From the NCBI RefSeq assembly GCF_900496975.1, contig NZ_UFQC01000004.1, positions 186,001-250,000 on the forward strand: DNA of 64,000 nt, read 5' to 3'. The stretch comes from Achromobacter veterisilvae (GTDB lineage: Bacteria > Pseudomonadota > Gammaproteobacteria > Burkholderiales > Burkholderiaceae_B). A program made the position numbers and the translations under genes. Position 1 is the first letter of the stretch; every line of letters begins with the position of its first letter. Positions 22,036-30,972 of this stretch are shown piece after piece. The notes below the pieces were generated by a model, which worked only from the letters and a program-made list of their open reading frames with translations, searched no databases and was not told the DNA's origin.

Positions 22036-23048
22036 CCAACCACCCCAACCCGAACAGCACCGCCCAGGCGGCCGAACCTCAAACCGTGCTGTCGTTTGAC
22101 GAGCGCGAGCGCATCTTGTGCCAGTTCATGGGCGAACCGATCAACCACGACCGGGAAATGGCCATCGCCATCGAAACCGCCGTGCTGTCCAAGCTGCGCG
22201 CCCCTGTAGCCAACTCGATGCCGATCCGACTGAGCGCAGAGGTGCTGGAGTATCTGAAGGAGGGCATCGAAAGTGCCACCGGATGCGAAGAGTCTGACGT
22301 GGACTACGACTTCGCCAATGAACTGGCGCGCCTGATGACCGGACCGCTCTATACCGCCCCTGTTGCAAGCGCTCCTGTAGCCGGGGAGGCGCTCGCAGTC
22401 GTGTACCCGCCCGATGGCACCGAATCGCCATTTACTGTTATCAACCTGGGAGCCGGCGCGGTGCGGATGGGGCCATGCATCCATGATGGCCGAATTGGCG
22501 CTCTATGGTTCGGCAAGGGCGGACAAGGAATGGGCCACGAGTGGGTGCTGAATCGTCAGGCACACCCCGGGGAAACCATCGCAGTCGTGACGTTCGCCAA
22601 CGCGGATGGCCTGGATGTGATGTTGGGCGAATTGCTGCGTTGCCGGGAGAAGTACTTCCCCGATGCCGCGCCCCTGGCCAGCGCCGGGGACGCGCGCAAA
22701 GCCTTGGGAGGGTATCAGACCGATTCTTTCCGCGTCCCCAAGACCCACCCCGCACCCACGGCGGCCAAGGACGGCCAGCAGCGCGCCGGGGATGTGTCAC
22801 CCCTGCTCGCCCGCGCGCTGGACGAGTGGCACGAGGACGACGGCCCGGTGATGTGGTGGGCCTGGTGCGGGCACGAATGGGCGGGTGAGGCGCCCTGGTG
22901 CGGTACGCCGCACTATCAAGACTGGCCCGGCTACCACACGCACTGGACCCCGATTGCGGGGTTTCCTGCCACCCCGTCCCCGCAATCGGCAGCTATTCGA
23001 AATTCTCTAATAGCTGAGCCCTCCGAGGATGGGAGCGCCAATGGCTGA
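22032..23048 (+). CDS. Mosaic hypothetical phage protein
   Basis: This encodes 338 residues. The N-terminal third (LSFDERERILCQFMGEPINH, MPIRLSAEVLEYLKEGIESA) is helical. Two short Pro/Ala linkers (YTAPVASAPVAGEALA; TAAKDGQQRAG) separate it from a middle beta-like domain and a Trp-rich end (DGPVMWWAWCGHEWAGEAPW ... DWPGYHTHWTP). The linker-joined modules resemble the neighbouring mosaic protein at 20950. No catalytic motif is evident. Confidence 0.68.
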   Translation: MTNHPNPNSTAQAAEPQTVLSFDERERILCQFMGEPINHDREMAIAIETAVLSKLRAPVANSMPIRLSAEVLEYLKEGIESATGCEESDVDYDFANELARLMTGPLYTAPVASAPVAGEALAVVYPPDGTESPFTVINLGAGAVRMGPCIHDGRIGALWFGKGGQGMGHEWVLNRQAHPGETIAVVTFANADGLDVMLGELLRCREKYFPDAAPLASAGDARKALGGYQTDSFRVPKTHPAPTAAKDGQQRAGDVSPLLARALDEWHEDDGPVMWWAWCGHEWAGEAPWCGTPHYQDWPGYHTHWTPIAGFPATPSPQSAAIRNSLIAEPSEDGSANG

Positions 23049-23343
23049 CCTGCACCTAGCCCTCAAGGGCGAATACTTCGACGCCATCAAGGCAGGAACG
23101 AAGACCGAGGAGTATCGGCTATGCACGCCCTACTGGCAAAAACGGCTCGCCAGCCCGTTTGGCCTTTACGACCGCATCGTGCTGACCCGCGGCTATCCCC
23201 GCCGTGACGATGCCGAACGGCGCTTGGTGCTGCCCTGGCAGGGATACACGATTAAGTCGATCACGCACCCGCATTTCGGCACCGACCCCGTGATGGTCTA
23301 CGCCATCCACGTGCGTGTCGGCACTGACGAGAAGGAGATGTAG
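23041..23343 (+). CDS. ASCH-domain phage protein
   Basis: This encodes 100 residues; the ATG at 23041 has GGGAG upstream and overlaps the previous gene by 8 bp. LHLALKGEYFDAIKAGTKTE then EYRLCTPYWQKRL, with FGLYDRIVLTRGYPRRDDAE and IKSITHPHFG, fits the ASCH fold, a PUA-like barrel that binds RNA or modified bases. Small phage ASCH proteins have no settled function. The conserved Lys-Thr-x-E-Tyr-Arg turn lies at residues 24-30. Confidence 0.75.
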   Translation: MADLHLALKGEYFDAIKAGTKTEEYRLCTPYWQKRLASPFGLYDRIVLTRGYPRRDDAERRLVLPWQGYTIKSITHPHFGTDPVMVYAIHVRVGTDEKEM

Positions 23344-23751
23344 ATGGCACACGCAGCCCAACACCAAGCATCGGCCGCGGCTCAGTGCGCCCCAGCCATG
23401 ACGGAACTCATCCAAGTTGCGGATGCAGCACGGATGCTGGGAGTCTCCGCGCGCCATGTTTATGATCTAGCTGCCCCAAAGGGCCCCATTCCTTGCTATC
23501 GGATCGGAAAGCGCATCACCTTCGAAGTATCTGACCTACTGGAATACAAGCAAAAATGTCGATCTACAGAGATTCAAAGCGCGGTCAGTTCATCTTTGAA
23601 TTCGACCGTACGATTGAAAACCAGCGAATCCGGGCTCGAAAACGTCTTCCGAAAGCTTGGACTCGAACCGAAGCGGACGCTTTCGACCGGAAAGAGTCGG
23701 CGCGCCTCTACGCCGTCGCGGCCGGCGTTGCGCGTGATCGGGCAACCGTAG
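23344..23751 (+). CDS. Excisionase-like HTH protein overlapping the integrase gene
   Basis: This encodes 135 residues; the ATG at 23344 has AAGGAG six bases upstream. Residues 20-70 (LIQVADAARMLGVSARHVYD ... IPCYRIGKRITFEVSDLLEY) form the winged-helix MerR/excisionase DNA-binding domain that bends attachment-site DNA. The last 65 residues, basic and Ser-rich, are encoded in the +1 frame of the first 196 bp of int. This overlap is unusually long and may be a late extension of the protein. Confidence 0.78.
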   Translation: MAHAAQHQASAAAQCAPAMTELIQVADAARMLGVSARHVYDLAAPKGPIPCYRIGKRITFEVSDLLEYKQKCRSTEIQSAVSSSLNSTVRLKTSESGLENVFRKLGLEPKRTLSTGKSRRASTPSRPALRVIGQP

Positions 23752-24527
23752 AAAAGGCAATCGAGTATTACCTGGCGGACAAGAAGCACCTCAAGACCTA
23801 TGACGAGGTGGCCCGCAACTTCGCGGCACTGTACCCCTACTACGTGGGCAAGTTCGTTGACCAACTTCCTGAAATTGCCGCGGAGATCACAGCCGAAGAA
23901 TCGGACACGAAAGCACCGGCCAGCATCAAATACGAGATATCGCTGTTGCGGGCGGCCTGCCGCTGGGCATGGAAGAAGCACAACCACGGCGAGCATGACC
24001 CCGGCGCGCGAGTGCTGGTCCCCCAGGTCAGGAACGAGCGGCATGTCTACATGACCTTCCCGCAGCTCCTGAGCCAGCTTCGGCACTGCCGCAACAAGGG
24101 AGCGCGCAAGGCGATGGTTACCGGCTTCTTCACGGGAATGCGCCTATCTGAAATTCTCCGGGCGAAGATGGAAGGCGATAGCCTGGCTGTCTACGACACC
24201 AAGAACGGAGATGCCGTCAAGCGCGTTCCGATTCACCCGACGCTTAAGCGATATCTGGACCGGCACGGCTGGCCTGTAGGAGCGGCCAAGTCCACCGTGC
24301 AGAAGTGGTCCCGGGAAAGTCGGGCGAAAGCCGGCCTAGATCACGTACGCTTCCACGATATCCGCCACAGCACCGCCAGCGAGCTGATCAACAACGAGGT
24401 GGATCTGTACACAGTGGGGGCCATCCTGGGGCATAAGGACCCAAGAAGCACCAAACGATACGCCCATCTGAACCAAGCCAGCTTGGTCAAGGCCATCGGG
24501 AAAATGGGCGAGAAAAAGCGGGCCTGA
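23556..24527 (+). CDS. int: Phage integrase (tyrosine recombinase)
   Basis: This encodes 323 residues. The catalytic set is complete: Arg196 (TGMRLSEI), Lys216 (YDTKNGD), His267 and Arg270 (RFHDIRH), His293 (LGHKDPRST) and Tyr302 (KRYAH). The N-terminal 60 residues form the arm-binding region and 65-150 the core-binding helices. It is the last phage gene, about 105 bp from the tRNA-derived attachment site, and points towards it. It inserts the phage at the 3' end of the tRNA gene and, with the excisionase, removes it. Confidence 0.96.
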   Translation: MSIYRDSKRGQFIFEFDRTIENQRIRARKRLPKAWTRTEADAFDRKESARLYAVAAGVARDRATVEKAIEYYLADKKHLKTYDEVARNFAALYPYYVGKFVDQLPEIAAEITAEESDTKAPASIKYEISLLRAACRWAWKKHNHGEHDPGARVLVPQVRNERHVYMTFPQLLSQLRHCRNKGARKAMVTGFFTGMRLSEILRAKMEGDSLAVYDTKNGDAVKRVPIHPTLKRYLDRHGWPVGAAKSTVQKWSRESRAKAGLDHVRFHDIRHSTASELINNEVDLYTVGAILGHKDPRSTKRYAHLNQASLVKAIGKMGEKKRA

Positions 24528-24632
24528 AATGGTGGGGGAAAATTTGGCGGAACAGGCGCATTTTGGGCATCCGATGCGGTCAGCGCACAGCAAAATACCC
24601 TTTCAGATCAATGGCGCAAGGTGCGCGCATGC

Positions 24633-24694
<62 letters not shown>

Positions 24695-24704
24695 TATTCA
24701 AAAA

Positions 24705-24732
24705 GGCCAATCCCTCGGGATTGGCCTTTTTT
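24705..24732. terminator. Bidirectional terminator downstream of the tRNA fragment
   Basis: A perfect 10-bp stem GGCCAATCCC/GGGATTGGCC (24705-24714, 24717-24726) is preceded by five A and followed by six T. It would end host tRNA transcription from the left and transcription of the flavin reductase gene from the right, whose stop codon is only a few bases away. Confidence 0.9.
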
Positions 24733-24735
24733 CTT

Positions 24736-25353
24736 TCAGGCCGGCGCGGTCGGCCGGGCCAGTTGGAACAGGTCCGTGCTGCGGGCATACCAGCCGCCCC
24801 CGTGCATGCGCGCGATCAGCGCCATGGAAGGCGTGTCCACATATCCGCGCGCGGCGTCCTGCACATAGGCGTCGTCGACGTGCGCCCCCAGTACCCGGCC
24901 GATCACCACGATCTGGCGCGGGCCGGTCACGACGGTTGCCTGGCTGACGCATTCCAGCGAAACCGGGCTGCCTTCGATGAGCGGCGGGCGCACGTGGACG
25001 GCCGGCTTCGCGGCCAGGCCGGCCGCGGCCAGTTCGTCCACGTCCGGCGGATAGTCCGCGCAGGTCTGGTTCATCTGCTGCACCAGCGACTCCGGAACCA
25101 GATTAACGACGAACTCGCCGTTCTCGATGATGTTGGCGCCGGAATCCTTCAGTTCCCCGTTGGCGTGCCGCATCAGCCCGATGGCGACCGTGGGCGGCTG
25201 ATGCCCCATGACGTTGAAGAAGCTGAAGGGAGCCGCGTTGACGACGCCTTTGCCGGATACGGTGGTGACCCACGCGATGGGGCGCGGGGTGACGGTCGAC
25301 GTCAGTACGTTGTAGACCGTCTGCGCTGGCAAGGCGCTGAAATCGAAATGCAT
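24736..25353 (-). CDS. Flavin reductase-like FMN-binding protein
   Basis: This encodes 205 residues. TPRPIAWVTTVSGKGVVNAA followed by PFSFFNVMGHQPPTVAIGLM is the FMN-binding signature of the flavin-reductase/DIM6-NTAB split-barrel family. It may supply reduced flavin or reduce a small substrate. It is the last gene of an operon with a nitrilase (3-bp gap) and an MFS transporter and ends at a strong terminator. The substrate is not evident from sequence. Confidence 0.88.
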   Translation of the reverse strand: MHFDFSALPAQTVYNVLTSTVTPRPIAWVTTVSGKGVVNAAPFSFFNVMGHQPPTVAIGLMRHANGELKDSGANIIENGEFVVNLVPESLVQQMNQTCADYPPDVDELAAAGLAAKPAVHVRPPLIEGSPVSLECVSQATVVTGPRQIVVIGRVLGAHVDDAYVQDAARGYVDTPSMALIARMHGGGWYARSTDLFQLARPTAPA

Positions 25354-25356
25354 GGC

Positions 25357-26319
25357 TCAAGCCTCCTGCTGCTGGCCGGCGGTGTCGATGGCGGACACCG
25401 CGCGCTTTGCGCGGGTGTCGACCTGCAACTGGAAGACGTCGGGGCGGGCATAGTGGCCCGAGACGTCGAAATCGTACTTGCCGCGCAGGATCTGGTTGGG
25501 GTCGATGTCCGCGTAAAGAATGGTCTCGCCCGAAAAGTCGGGGCCCGCCAGCACCTCGCCCAGGGGGCCGATGATGGCGCTGCCGCCGCGCATCAGCACC
25601 GTGTCCGGCTTGTCGCCCAGCGCGCACTCGAAGTCGTCGGGATAGGCGTCGCGGCGCAAGTGCTGGCAAGACGTCAGCACGTAGCAGCGCCCTTCGAGCG
25701 CGATGTGGCGCATGCTGGGGATCCACGAATCGCGGTCGTCGGCGGTCGGCGCGCAATACAGCGCCACGCCCTGGCTGTACATGTACATGCGCAGCATCGG
25801 CATGTAGTTTTCCCAGCAGATGACCGCGCCGATCTTGCCGTAGGGGGTATCGAAGACCGGCAGGGTCGAGCCGTCGCCGAAGCCCCAGATCAGGCGTTCG
25901 CCCGCCGTGGGCATGAGCTTGCGGTGCTTGCCCGCCAGCCCGTGCTGGCCGTTGAAGTACAGCACGGTGCAGTACAGCGTGCCGCCGTCGGCCTCGATGC
26001 AGCCCATCACCACGAAGCTGTCGGTCTCGGCCGCGGCCTGGGCGATCAGCGCGACCTCTTCGCCGTCCAGCCGGACGGCCTGGCGGTGATAGCTGGCGAA
26101 GGCGTCGCGGCCTTCGGGCTTGCGCATGCCGATCGGCGCGCCGAAGGAGTTGCCCTTGGGGTAGCCCCCCAGGAACGCCTCGGGGAACACCTGCACCCGG
26201 GCGCCCTGCTCCGCCGCCTGGCGGATCAGGGAGGCCGCCTTCTGGGCGCAGGCAACGCTGTCGGTGGGAATGGACGCCGCCTGGATGACGGCGGCCTTGA
26301 AGCTTTGTTGCGCGGACAT
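25357..26319 (-). CDS. Nitrilase (nitrile-hydrolysing C-N hydrolase)
   Basis: This encodes 320 residues. The catalytic triad of the nitrilase superfamily is visible: Glu47 (VFPEAFLGG), Lys134 (GKHRKLMPT) and Cys168 (AVICWENYMP). The CWENYMP form and the length point to true nitrilases (nitrile to carboxylic acid plus ammonia) rather than amidases. It lies 14 bp after the MFS gene, so uptake and hydrolysis are probably co-expressed. A related cyano-compound hydrolase cannot be ruled out. Confidence 0.9.
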   Translation of the reverse strand: MSAQQSFKAAVIQAASIPTDSVACAQKAASLIRQAAEQGARVQVFPEAFLGGYPKGNSFGAPIGMRKPEGRDAFASYHRQAVRLDGEEVALIAQAAAETDSFVVMGCIEADGGTLYCTVLYFNGQHGLAGKHRKLMPTAGERLIWGFGDGSTLPVFDTPYGKIGAVICWENYMPMLRMYMYSQGVALYCAPTADDRDSWIPSMRHIALEGRCYVLTSCQHLRRDAYPDDFECALGDKPDTVLMRGGSAIIGPLGEVLAGPDFSGETILYADIDPNQILRGKYDFDVSGHYARPDVFQLQVDTRAKRAVSAIDTAGQQQEA

Positions 26320-26333
26320 GTCTCTCCTTTATC

Positions 26334-27986
26334 TCAGAGCGCCGGGTCTTCGTCGATGCCCCGGGCGCGGGTGTTCGGCAGGAACAGGCTGCCGATGACG
26401 CCGACCACCGCCGTCACGGCGACCGGATACATCAGGCCGCCGAAGATGTTGCCGCTGGCCTGGGCCAGGTAGGTGGCGGTAAAGGGCACGATACCGCCGA
26501 AGATGCCGGCGCCGATGTGGTACGGGAAGGATAGCGCCGTATAGCGGATGCGGGCCGGGAACAGTTCGACCAGGTAGGCCGCGACCGGGCCGTAGACCAT
26601 GGCGACCACGGCTGTCATCAGCACCAGGATCAGGACGATGGTCGTGGTGTCGACGCGGGCGGGATCGGCGCGGTCCGGATAGCCAGCGGCGGTCAGCGCG
26701 GCCGCGTAGCCGGCGCGGTCGAAGCCGTTGACGGTCTTGCCGCCCACGCTCATGGCGATCTCCTGGCCCGGCAGCGGCGCGGCGTATTCGAAGTTGATGC
26801 CCTTGCCGACCAGGAACTTCTTGGCTTGCACGCACACTTTCTTGTGGTCGGCGTGGCTGCCGATCATCGCGGCCTGCAGCCCGAAATCGCAGGCGCCGCC
26901 GCTCACGTCGGCGTGCACGCGCACCGGCGTGCTCTGCATGGCTTGCGCCAGGGCGGGGTTGCCGGCCTTGAGCAGCGCGTCGAACATGGAGTGGTAGCCG
27001 AGGGCGGCGACGAACAGGCCCGCCATCATGATCCACTTGCGGCCGATGCGGTCGGACAGCCAGCCGAACAGCACGAAGGTCGGCGCGCCGATGATGAACC
27101 CGATCAGAATCAGCGTGTAGACGCTGGTCTGGTCCAGTTGCACGGCCTGCTGCATGAAGATCATGACGTAGAACTGGCCCGTGAAATAGGTCGCGCCCTG
27201 GCCGGCGGTGACGCCGATCAGCGCCAGCAGCACCAGGCGCAGGCTGGGCCATTGGCCGAAGGTCTCCTTGACCGGGTTCTTCGACAGGCGGTTCTGCTGC
27301 TTCATCCGCGTGAACACGGGCGACTCGTGCAGCTTGGCGCGCACGTAGATGGAGACGGCCAGCATCACGATCGACAGGATGAAGGGCAGGCGCCAGCCCC
27401 ATTGTCGGAAGTCGTCCGCGCTCATCGAGGCCTGCGTGCACAGGATCACGATCAAGGACAGGATCAGGCCCGCCGACGAGGTGATCTGGATCCAGCCCGT
27501 CAGCAGCCCGCGGCGCCGGGGTTCGCAGTGTTCGGCCACGTAGATCACCGCGCCGCCGTATTCGCCGCCCACCGCCAGGCCCTGGATGACCCGCAAGGTC
27601 AGCAGCAGGATCCAGGACAGGTGGCCCGCCGATTCATAGGTGGGCAGGCAGCCGATCAGCACGGTCGCGCCCCCCATCATCACCACGGTGATCAGGAAGG
27701 TGTACTTGCGGCCCAGCTTGTCGCCCAGGTAGCCGAACAGCACCGCGCCCAGCGGCCGGATGATGAAGCCCACCGCCAGCGCGCCCAGCGCGGCCAGCAG
27801 CGCCACGGTGGGGTTGTCCTGCGGGAACAGCACCTGGCTCATGAAGACGGCCAGGGTCCCGTAGATGAAAAAGTCGTACCACTCGAACAAGGTGCCCAAG
27901 GTCGACGCCACCACCACCTGGCGCTCCTCTTTCCGGCTGAGCGTCTGCTCCGCGCCGATGTGCTGCATTGCGACATTCGCTTCCAT
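26334..27986 (-). CDS. MFS transporter, metabolite:H+ symporter family
   Basis: This encodes 550 residues. The ATG at 27986 has GGGG nine bases upstream. Twelve membrane helices are suggested; GYLGDKLGRKYTF between helices 2 and 3 is the MFS loop motif, and TLFEWYDFFIYGTLA at the start is typical of the MHS subgroup (KgtP/ProP relatives). About 100 extra residues (GNPALAQAMQSTPVRVHADV through ... DPARVDTTT) interrupt the second half, perhaps a periplasmic or cytoplasmic domain. It probably imports the carboxylate or nitrile handled by the next two gene products. Confidence 0.88.
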   Translation of the reverse strand: MEANVAMQHIGAEQTLSRKEERQVVVASTLGTLFEWYDFFIYGTLAVFMSQVLFPQDNPTVALLAALGALAVGFIIRPLGAVLFGYLGDKLGRKYTFLITVVMMGGATVLIGCLPTYESAGHLSWILLLTLRVIQGLAVGGEYGGAVIYVAEHCEPRRRGLLTGWIQITSSAGLILSLIVILCTQASMSADDFRQWGWRLPFILSIVMLAVSIYVRAKLHESPVFTRMKQQNRLSKNPVKETFGQWPSLRLVLLALIGVTAGQGATYFTGQFYVMIFMQQAVQLDQTSVYTLILIGFIIGAPTFVLFGWLSDRIGRKWIMMAGLFVAALGYHSMFDALLKAGNPALAQAMQSTPVRVHADVSGGACDFGLQAAMIGSHADHKKVCVQAKKFLVGKGINFEYAAPLPGQEIAMSVGGKTVNGFDRAGYAAALTAAGYPDRADPARVDTTTIVLILVLMTAVVAMVYGPVAAYLVELFPARIRYTALSFPYHIGAGIFGGIVPFTATYLAQASGNIFGGLMYPVAVTAVVGVIGSLFLPNTRARGIDEDPAL

Positions 27987-28158
27987 GCTTTTTTTCCCCA
28001 ATCGCTTTAGATTGATATTGCTGTATCCATTAACTATTATCAAACTTAAATCCGGGCATGAAAAAGCTAGGGAAAACCCGGCGGCGGCGCTTTCTCTCCT
28101 GGCGCAAGCCCGCTGCCGCCGCTGCTACACTCCCGCCAGAAACACAGTGGAGGCAGTA

Positions 28159-29007
28159 ATGGCAAGGCCCGCCGGCAAGGTCGAAAAGAACGCAGAACAG
28201 ACGCCAACCGCTGCGCGCAGGGGCATCCAGTCGATCGAAGTGGGGTTCCGGATCCTGGACGTGATCCGCAAGACCGGCCGCCCGATGCCCCTGAAGGAAA
28301 TCGCGGACGCCTGTGAATTGACGGTGCCCAATGTCCATTACTACCTGGTGAGCTTCCAGAAGGTGGGCGTGGTGCAGCAGCACGCCGACACCGGCCATTA
28401 CGGCCTGGGGCCCTATGCCTTGCGGCTGGGCCTGGCGGCCCTTGAACAGTTCGACGTGTTCACCACCGCCCGGCCCATCATGGCCGAAGTGGCCGCCATC
28501 ACCGGCCACACCGTGTTCCTGGGCGTATGGGGTAACAAGGGCCCCACTATCGTCTACCGGGTGGAAGGCAGCCGCAGCCGCCCGCTGCTGGAATTGCGGG
28601 TGGGCAGCGTGCTGCCGCTGCTGTCGTCCGCGCTGGGCCGGAACTTCCTGGCCCACCTGCCGGAAGCCAGCACGCGCGAACTGCTGGAGCAGGAAATGGC
28701 CTCGTCCGTGCCCGAAGGGCATGGCGGCGCGGCCGGCAATTCCTATACGCCGCGGGACGTGCAGGCCATCCGCGACGAAGTGCGCAAGCACCGCCTCAGC
28801 CGCTGCCGCGATGCGCTGCTGCCGCACTTTACATCGCTGTCGGCGCCCATCTTCGACATGCTGGGCGAAATGAAGGCCGCCATCACGCTGATGGGCCCGG
28901 TGGGCGCCATCGACGACGATCTACAGTCCGACACCGCGCGGCTGCTCAGCGAAAAGGCCCGCTCGATCTCGGCCACGGCCGGCTGGGTGGAGCCGCAGGC
29001 GCGCTGA
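28159..29007 (+). CDS. IclR-family regulator of the nitrilase operon
   Basis: This encodes 282 residues; the ATG at 28159 has GGAGG upstream. The winged HTH (QSIEVGFRILDVIRKTGRPM, PLKEIADACELTVPNVHYYL) is followed by the effector-binding domain (AEVAAITGHTVFLGVWGNKG ... LPLLSSALGRNFLAHLP). It is divergent from the MFS-nitrilase-reductase operon, with a shared 172-bp AT-rich interval (27987-28158) that holds a possible leftward TTGATA...ATATC promoter. By family custom it should control that operon in response to its substrate. Confidence 0.88.
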   Translation: MARPAGKVEKNAEQTPTAARRGIQSIEVGFRILDVIRKTGRPMPLKEIADACELTVPNVHYYLVSFQKVGVVQQHADTGHYGLGPYALRLGLAALEQFDVFTTARPIMAEVAAITGHTVFLGVWGNKGPTIVYRVEGSRSRPLLELRVGSVLPLLSSALGRNFLAHLPEASTRELLEQEMASSVPEGHGGAAGNSYTPRDVQAIRDEVRKHRLSRCRDALLPHFTSLSAPIFDMLGEMKAAITLMGPVGAIDDDLQSDTARLLSEKARSISATAGWVEPQAR

Positions 29008-29022
29008 GCGCCGCCGCCAGGC

Positions 29023-30609
29023 TCATGCCGCCGCGTCCGGCAGCCGCCGGGGCGGCTGCGTGGCGGCCACGTTCCTGCGGTAGTAGAGGATGAATTCCGG
29101 CACCGGCATGGGCTTGCCGTAGAGCCAGCCCTGGCCGAAATCCACGTTGCGCGCCTTCAGGTGGTCCGCCTGTTCCTGGCGCTCGATGCCTTCGGCCACG
29201 GTCAGCAGGTTCAGCGATTTCGCCATGTCGATGATGTGGTCGGTCACCTTGTGGGTGGCGGAATCGGTGCCGATGGTGTCGACGAAGGACTTGTCGATCT
29301 TCAGCGTGTCCAGCGGCAGCCGCTGCAGATAGGACAGGCTGGAATAGCCGGTGCCGAAATCGTCGATCGCCACCGCGTGCCCCTGCTCCCGGGCCTGTTC
29401 GATGATGCCGCGCGCCTTGTCCACGTCCATGAATCCGCGTTCGGTGGCTTCCAGCCAGATCTGCCGGGCGTCGATGGCGGTGCCCGCGAGCATGCATTGC
29501 AGCACGCGCAACGCCTTGCCGTCCTTCAGGTCGGACGCGCTGAGGTTGACGGAGATGTGCATGCCCCGGTCCTCGGCTAGCAGGTCTTCCATGTCCCGGA
29601 TCACCAGGCGGAACACCTCCTCGGTGATGCGGGTCATCAGCCCGTTCTCCTCGGCGATGGAAATGAACAGGTCCGGCCTCAGGGTCTTGCCGCCGGGCCG
29701 GATCCACCGGACCAGGGCTTCCGCGCCCACGCACCGCCCGCTCTGGAGGTCGATGATGGGCTGGTAATGGACGACGAACTCCCGCCGCCTGACGGCGATG
29801 GCCAGTTCGCCGGCGAGCGACAGGCGCCGGCGCGACAGCCACACGACCACGCCGATCATGAGCGCGGCGGCCAGCACTCCCATCGGCAGCCAGAACAGCC
29901 TTTCGCGCCGCAGCGCGCCCAGCGCCTCGCTTTGCGGTTCCAGCAGGACGGCCGCCAGGTCGTCGTTGCGGGCGACGGCGCTCAGGTAGGCTTCGTCGAT
30001 GTCCAGCTTGCCGCCGTTCAGCGCCTGGGACACCAGCACCAGGTCCGGATGGTTGCGGGTTCCGAGCATGCCCACGCCCGGCAGGACCACCGCCAACTGG
30101 ACACCGTCGGCCGGGCCCTTTTCGGTGAAGCGGGTTGGGTCGAGCAAGGCGCTGTAATCGCCGTAGCGCACGGCCACCATGCGGATGCCGGGGCTGACGA
30201 CCGGCACCGGGTCCAGCACCAGCAGGCCGCCATTGGCCAGTTCGAACTGGGCCGGGGCCAGCGGTTCTTCATAGCCGGGAATGCCCCAGGTGGTGCACTT
30301 CACGCTATTGCCGGCCACGTAGGCCAGTTCGTCGACGGCGCGGTCGCGCAGGACCAGCGCCCTCAGGTGGCGGATGTGCTGGGGCGAACAGGGTTCGAAC
30401 GGCATCTCGTCCACGCTGCGCAGCATGGCCACCGTCTGGTCCAGCAGGTCCTGGACGTGCGCCAGGGTCCGCCGGGCCTGCGCCTGCAGGTCGCCCTGCT
30501 CCACCGCGACGGCGCGGGACCAGGACATGTGCAGCGCGAAACCGATGGGCAGCAACGCCGCGGCGGCGGCGAAAGCGATGGCGATTCCGATTACATACGT
30601 GCGCGGCAT
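29023..30609 (-). CDS. CSS-EAL membrane c-di-GMP phosphodiesterase
   Basis: This encodes 528 residues. A membrane helix (residues 5-27), a periplasmic CSS domain (30-235) with Cys74 in EPCSPQHI and Cys105 in VKCTTWG, a second helix (240-260) and an EAL domain (275-510) follow in order. Active-site blocks are intact: EALVRW, ISVNLSASDL, LEATERG, IDDFGTGYSSLSYL, KIDKSFV and TVAEGIE. PdeC-like enzymes degrade c-di-GMP and are tuned by the redox state of the CSS cysteines. It stands alone between two unrelated units. Confidence 0.93.
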   Translation of the reverse strand: MPRTYVIGIAIAFAAAAALLPIGFALHMSWSRAVAVEQGDLQAQARRTLAHVQDLLDQTVAMLRSVDEMPFEPCSPQHIRHLRALVLRDRAVDELAYVAGNSVKCTTWGIPGYEEPLAPAQFELANGGLLVLDPVPVVSPGIRMVAVRYGDYSALLDPTRFTEKGPADGVQLAVVLPGVGMLGTRNHPDLVLVSQALNGGKLDIDEAYLSAVARNDDLAAVLLEPQSEALGALRRERLFWLPMGVLAAALMIGVVVWLSRRRLSLAGELAIAVRRREFVVHYQPIIDLQSGRCVGAEALVRWIRPGGKTLRPDLFISIAEENGLMTRITEEVFRLVIRDMEDLLAEDRGMHISVNLSASDLKDGKALRVLQCMLAGTAIDARQIWLEATERGFMDVDKARGIIEQAREQGHAVAIDDFGTGYSSLSYLQRLPLDTLKIDKSFVDTIGTDSATHKVTDHIIDMAKSLNLLTVAEGIERQEQADHLKARNVDFGQGWLYGKPMPVPEFILYYRRNVAATQPPRRLPDAAA

Positions 30610-30732
30610 CGAAGCCTGCCCCCTGGGATCGCCGACCTGGCGAAGTTATATCTTTTTACACTTTTGGAGGGCAAGTGTCTTCGTGAATTTTTGCCTTGAG
30701 GCCGCCCCTAGGAGCAAGCCCCGGCGGCGGGT

Positions 30733-30972
30733 TCAGCCTTCGGCGACGATCTTCGCGTCCTTGATGGTCTTGACGTATTTCTCCTGTTCCTGCTTCATGA
30801 AGTCGGCGAAGCGCCGGACGCTGCCGCCGCCGTCCTCCGCCCCGACCTGCGCCAGCTTTTCCTGCACGTCCGGCATCGCCAGCACCTTGTCGATATCCTG
30901 GTTCACGCGCTGGACCATGGCGGGCCGCATGCTGCCCGGCCCCACCATGCCGATCGTGCCGCCGGCGATTGG
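30733..30972 (-). pseudogene. C-terminal remnant of a Bug/TctC solute receptor
   Basis: About 79 codons (GTIGMVGPGSMRPAMVQRVN ... FADFMKQEQEKYVKTIKDAK ...) match the final quarter of tripartite tricarboxylate receptor proteins. The signal peptide and most of the receptor are missing. The remnant follows the DapA-like stop codon directly and in the same frame. An internal deletion between two adjacent operon genes would produce exactly this arrangement. A methionine within the remnant could start a short peptide, but function is unlikely. Confidence 0.8.
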
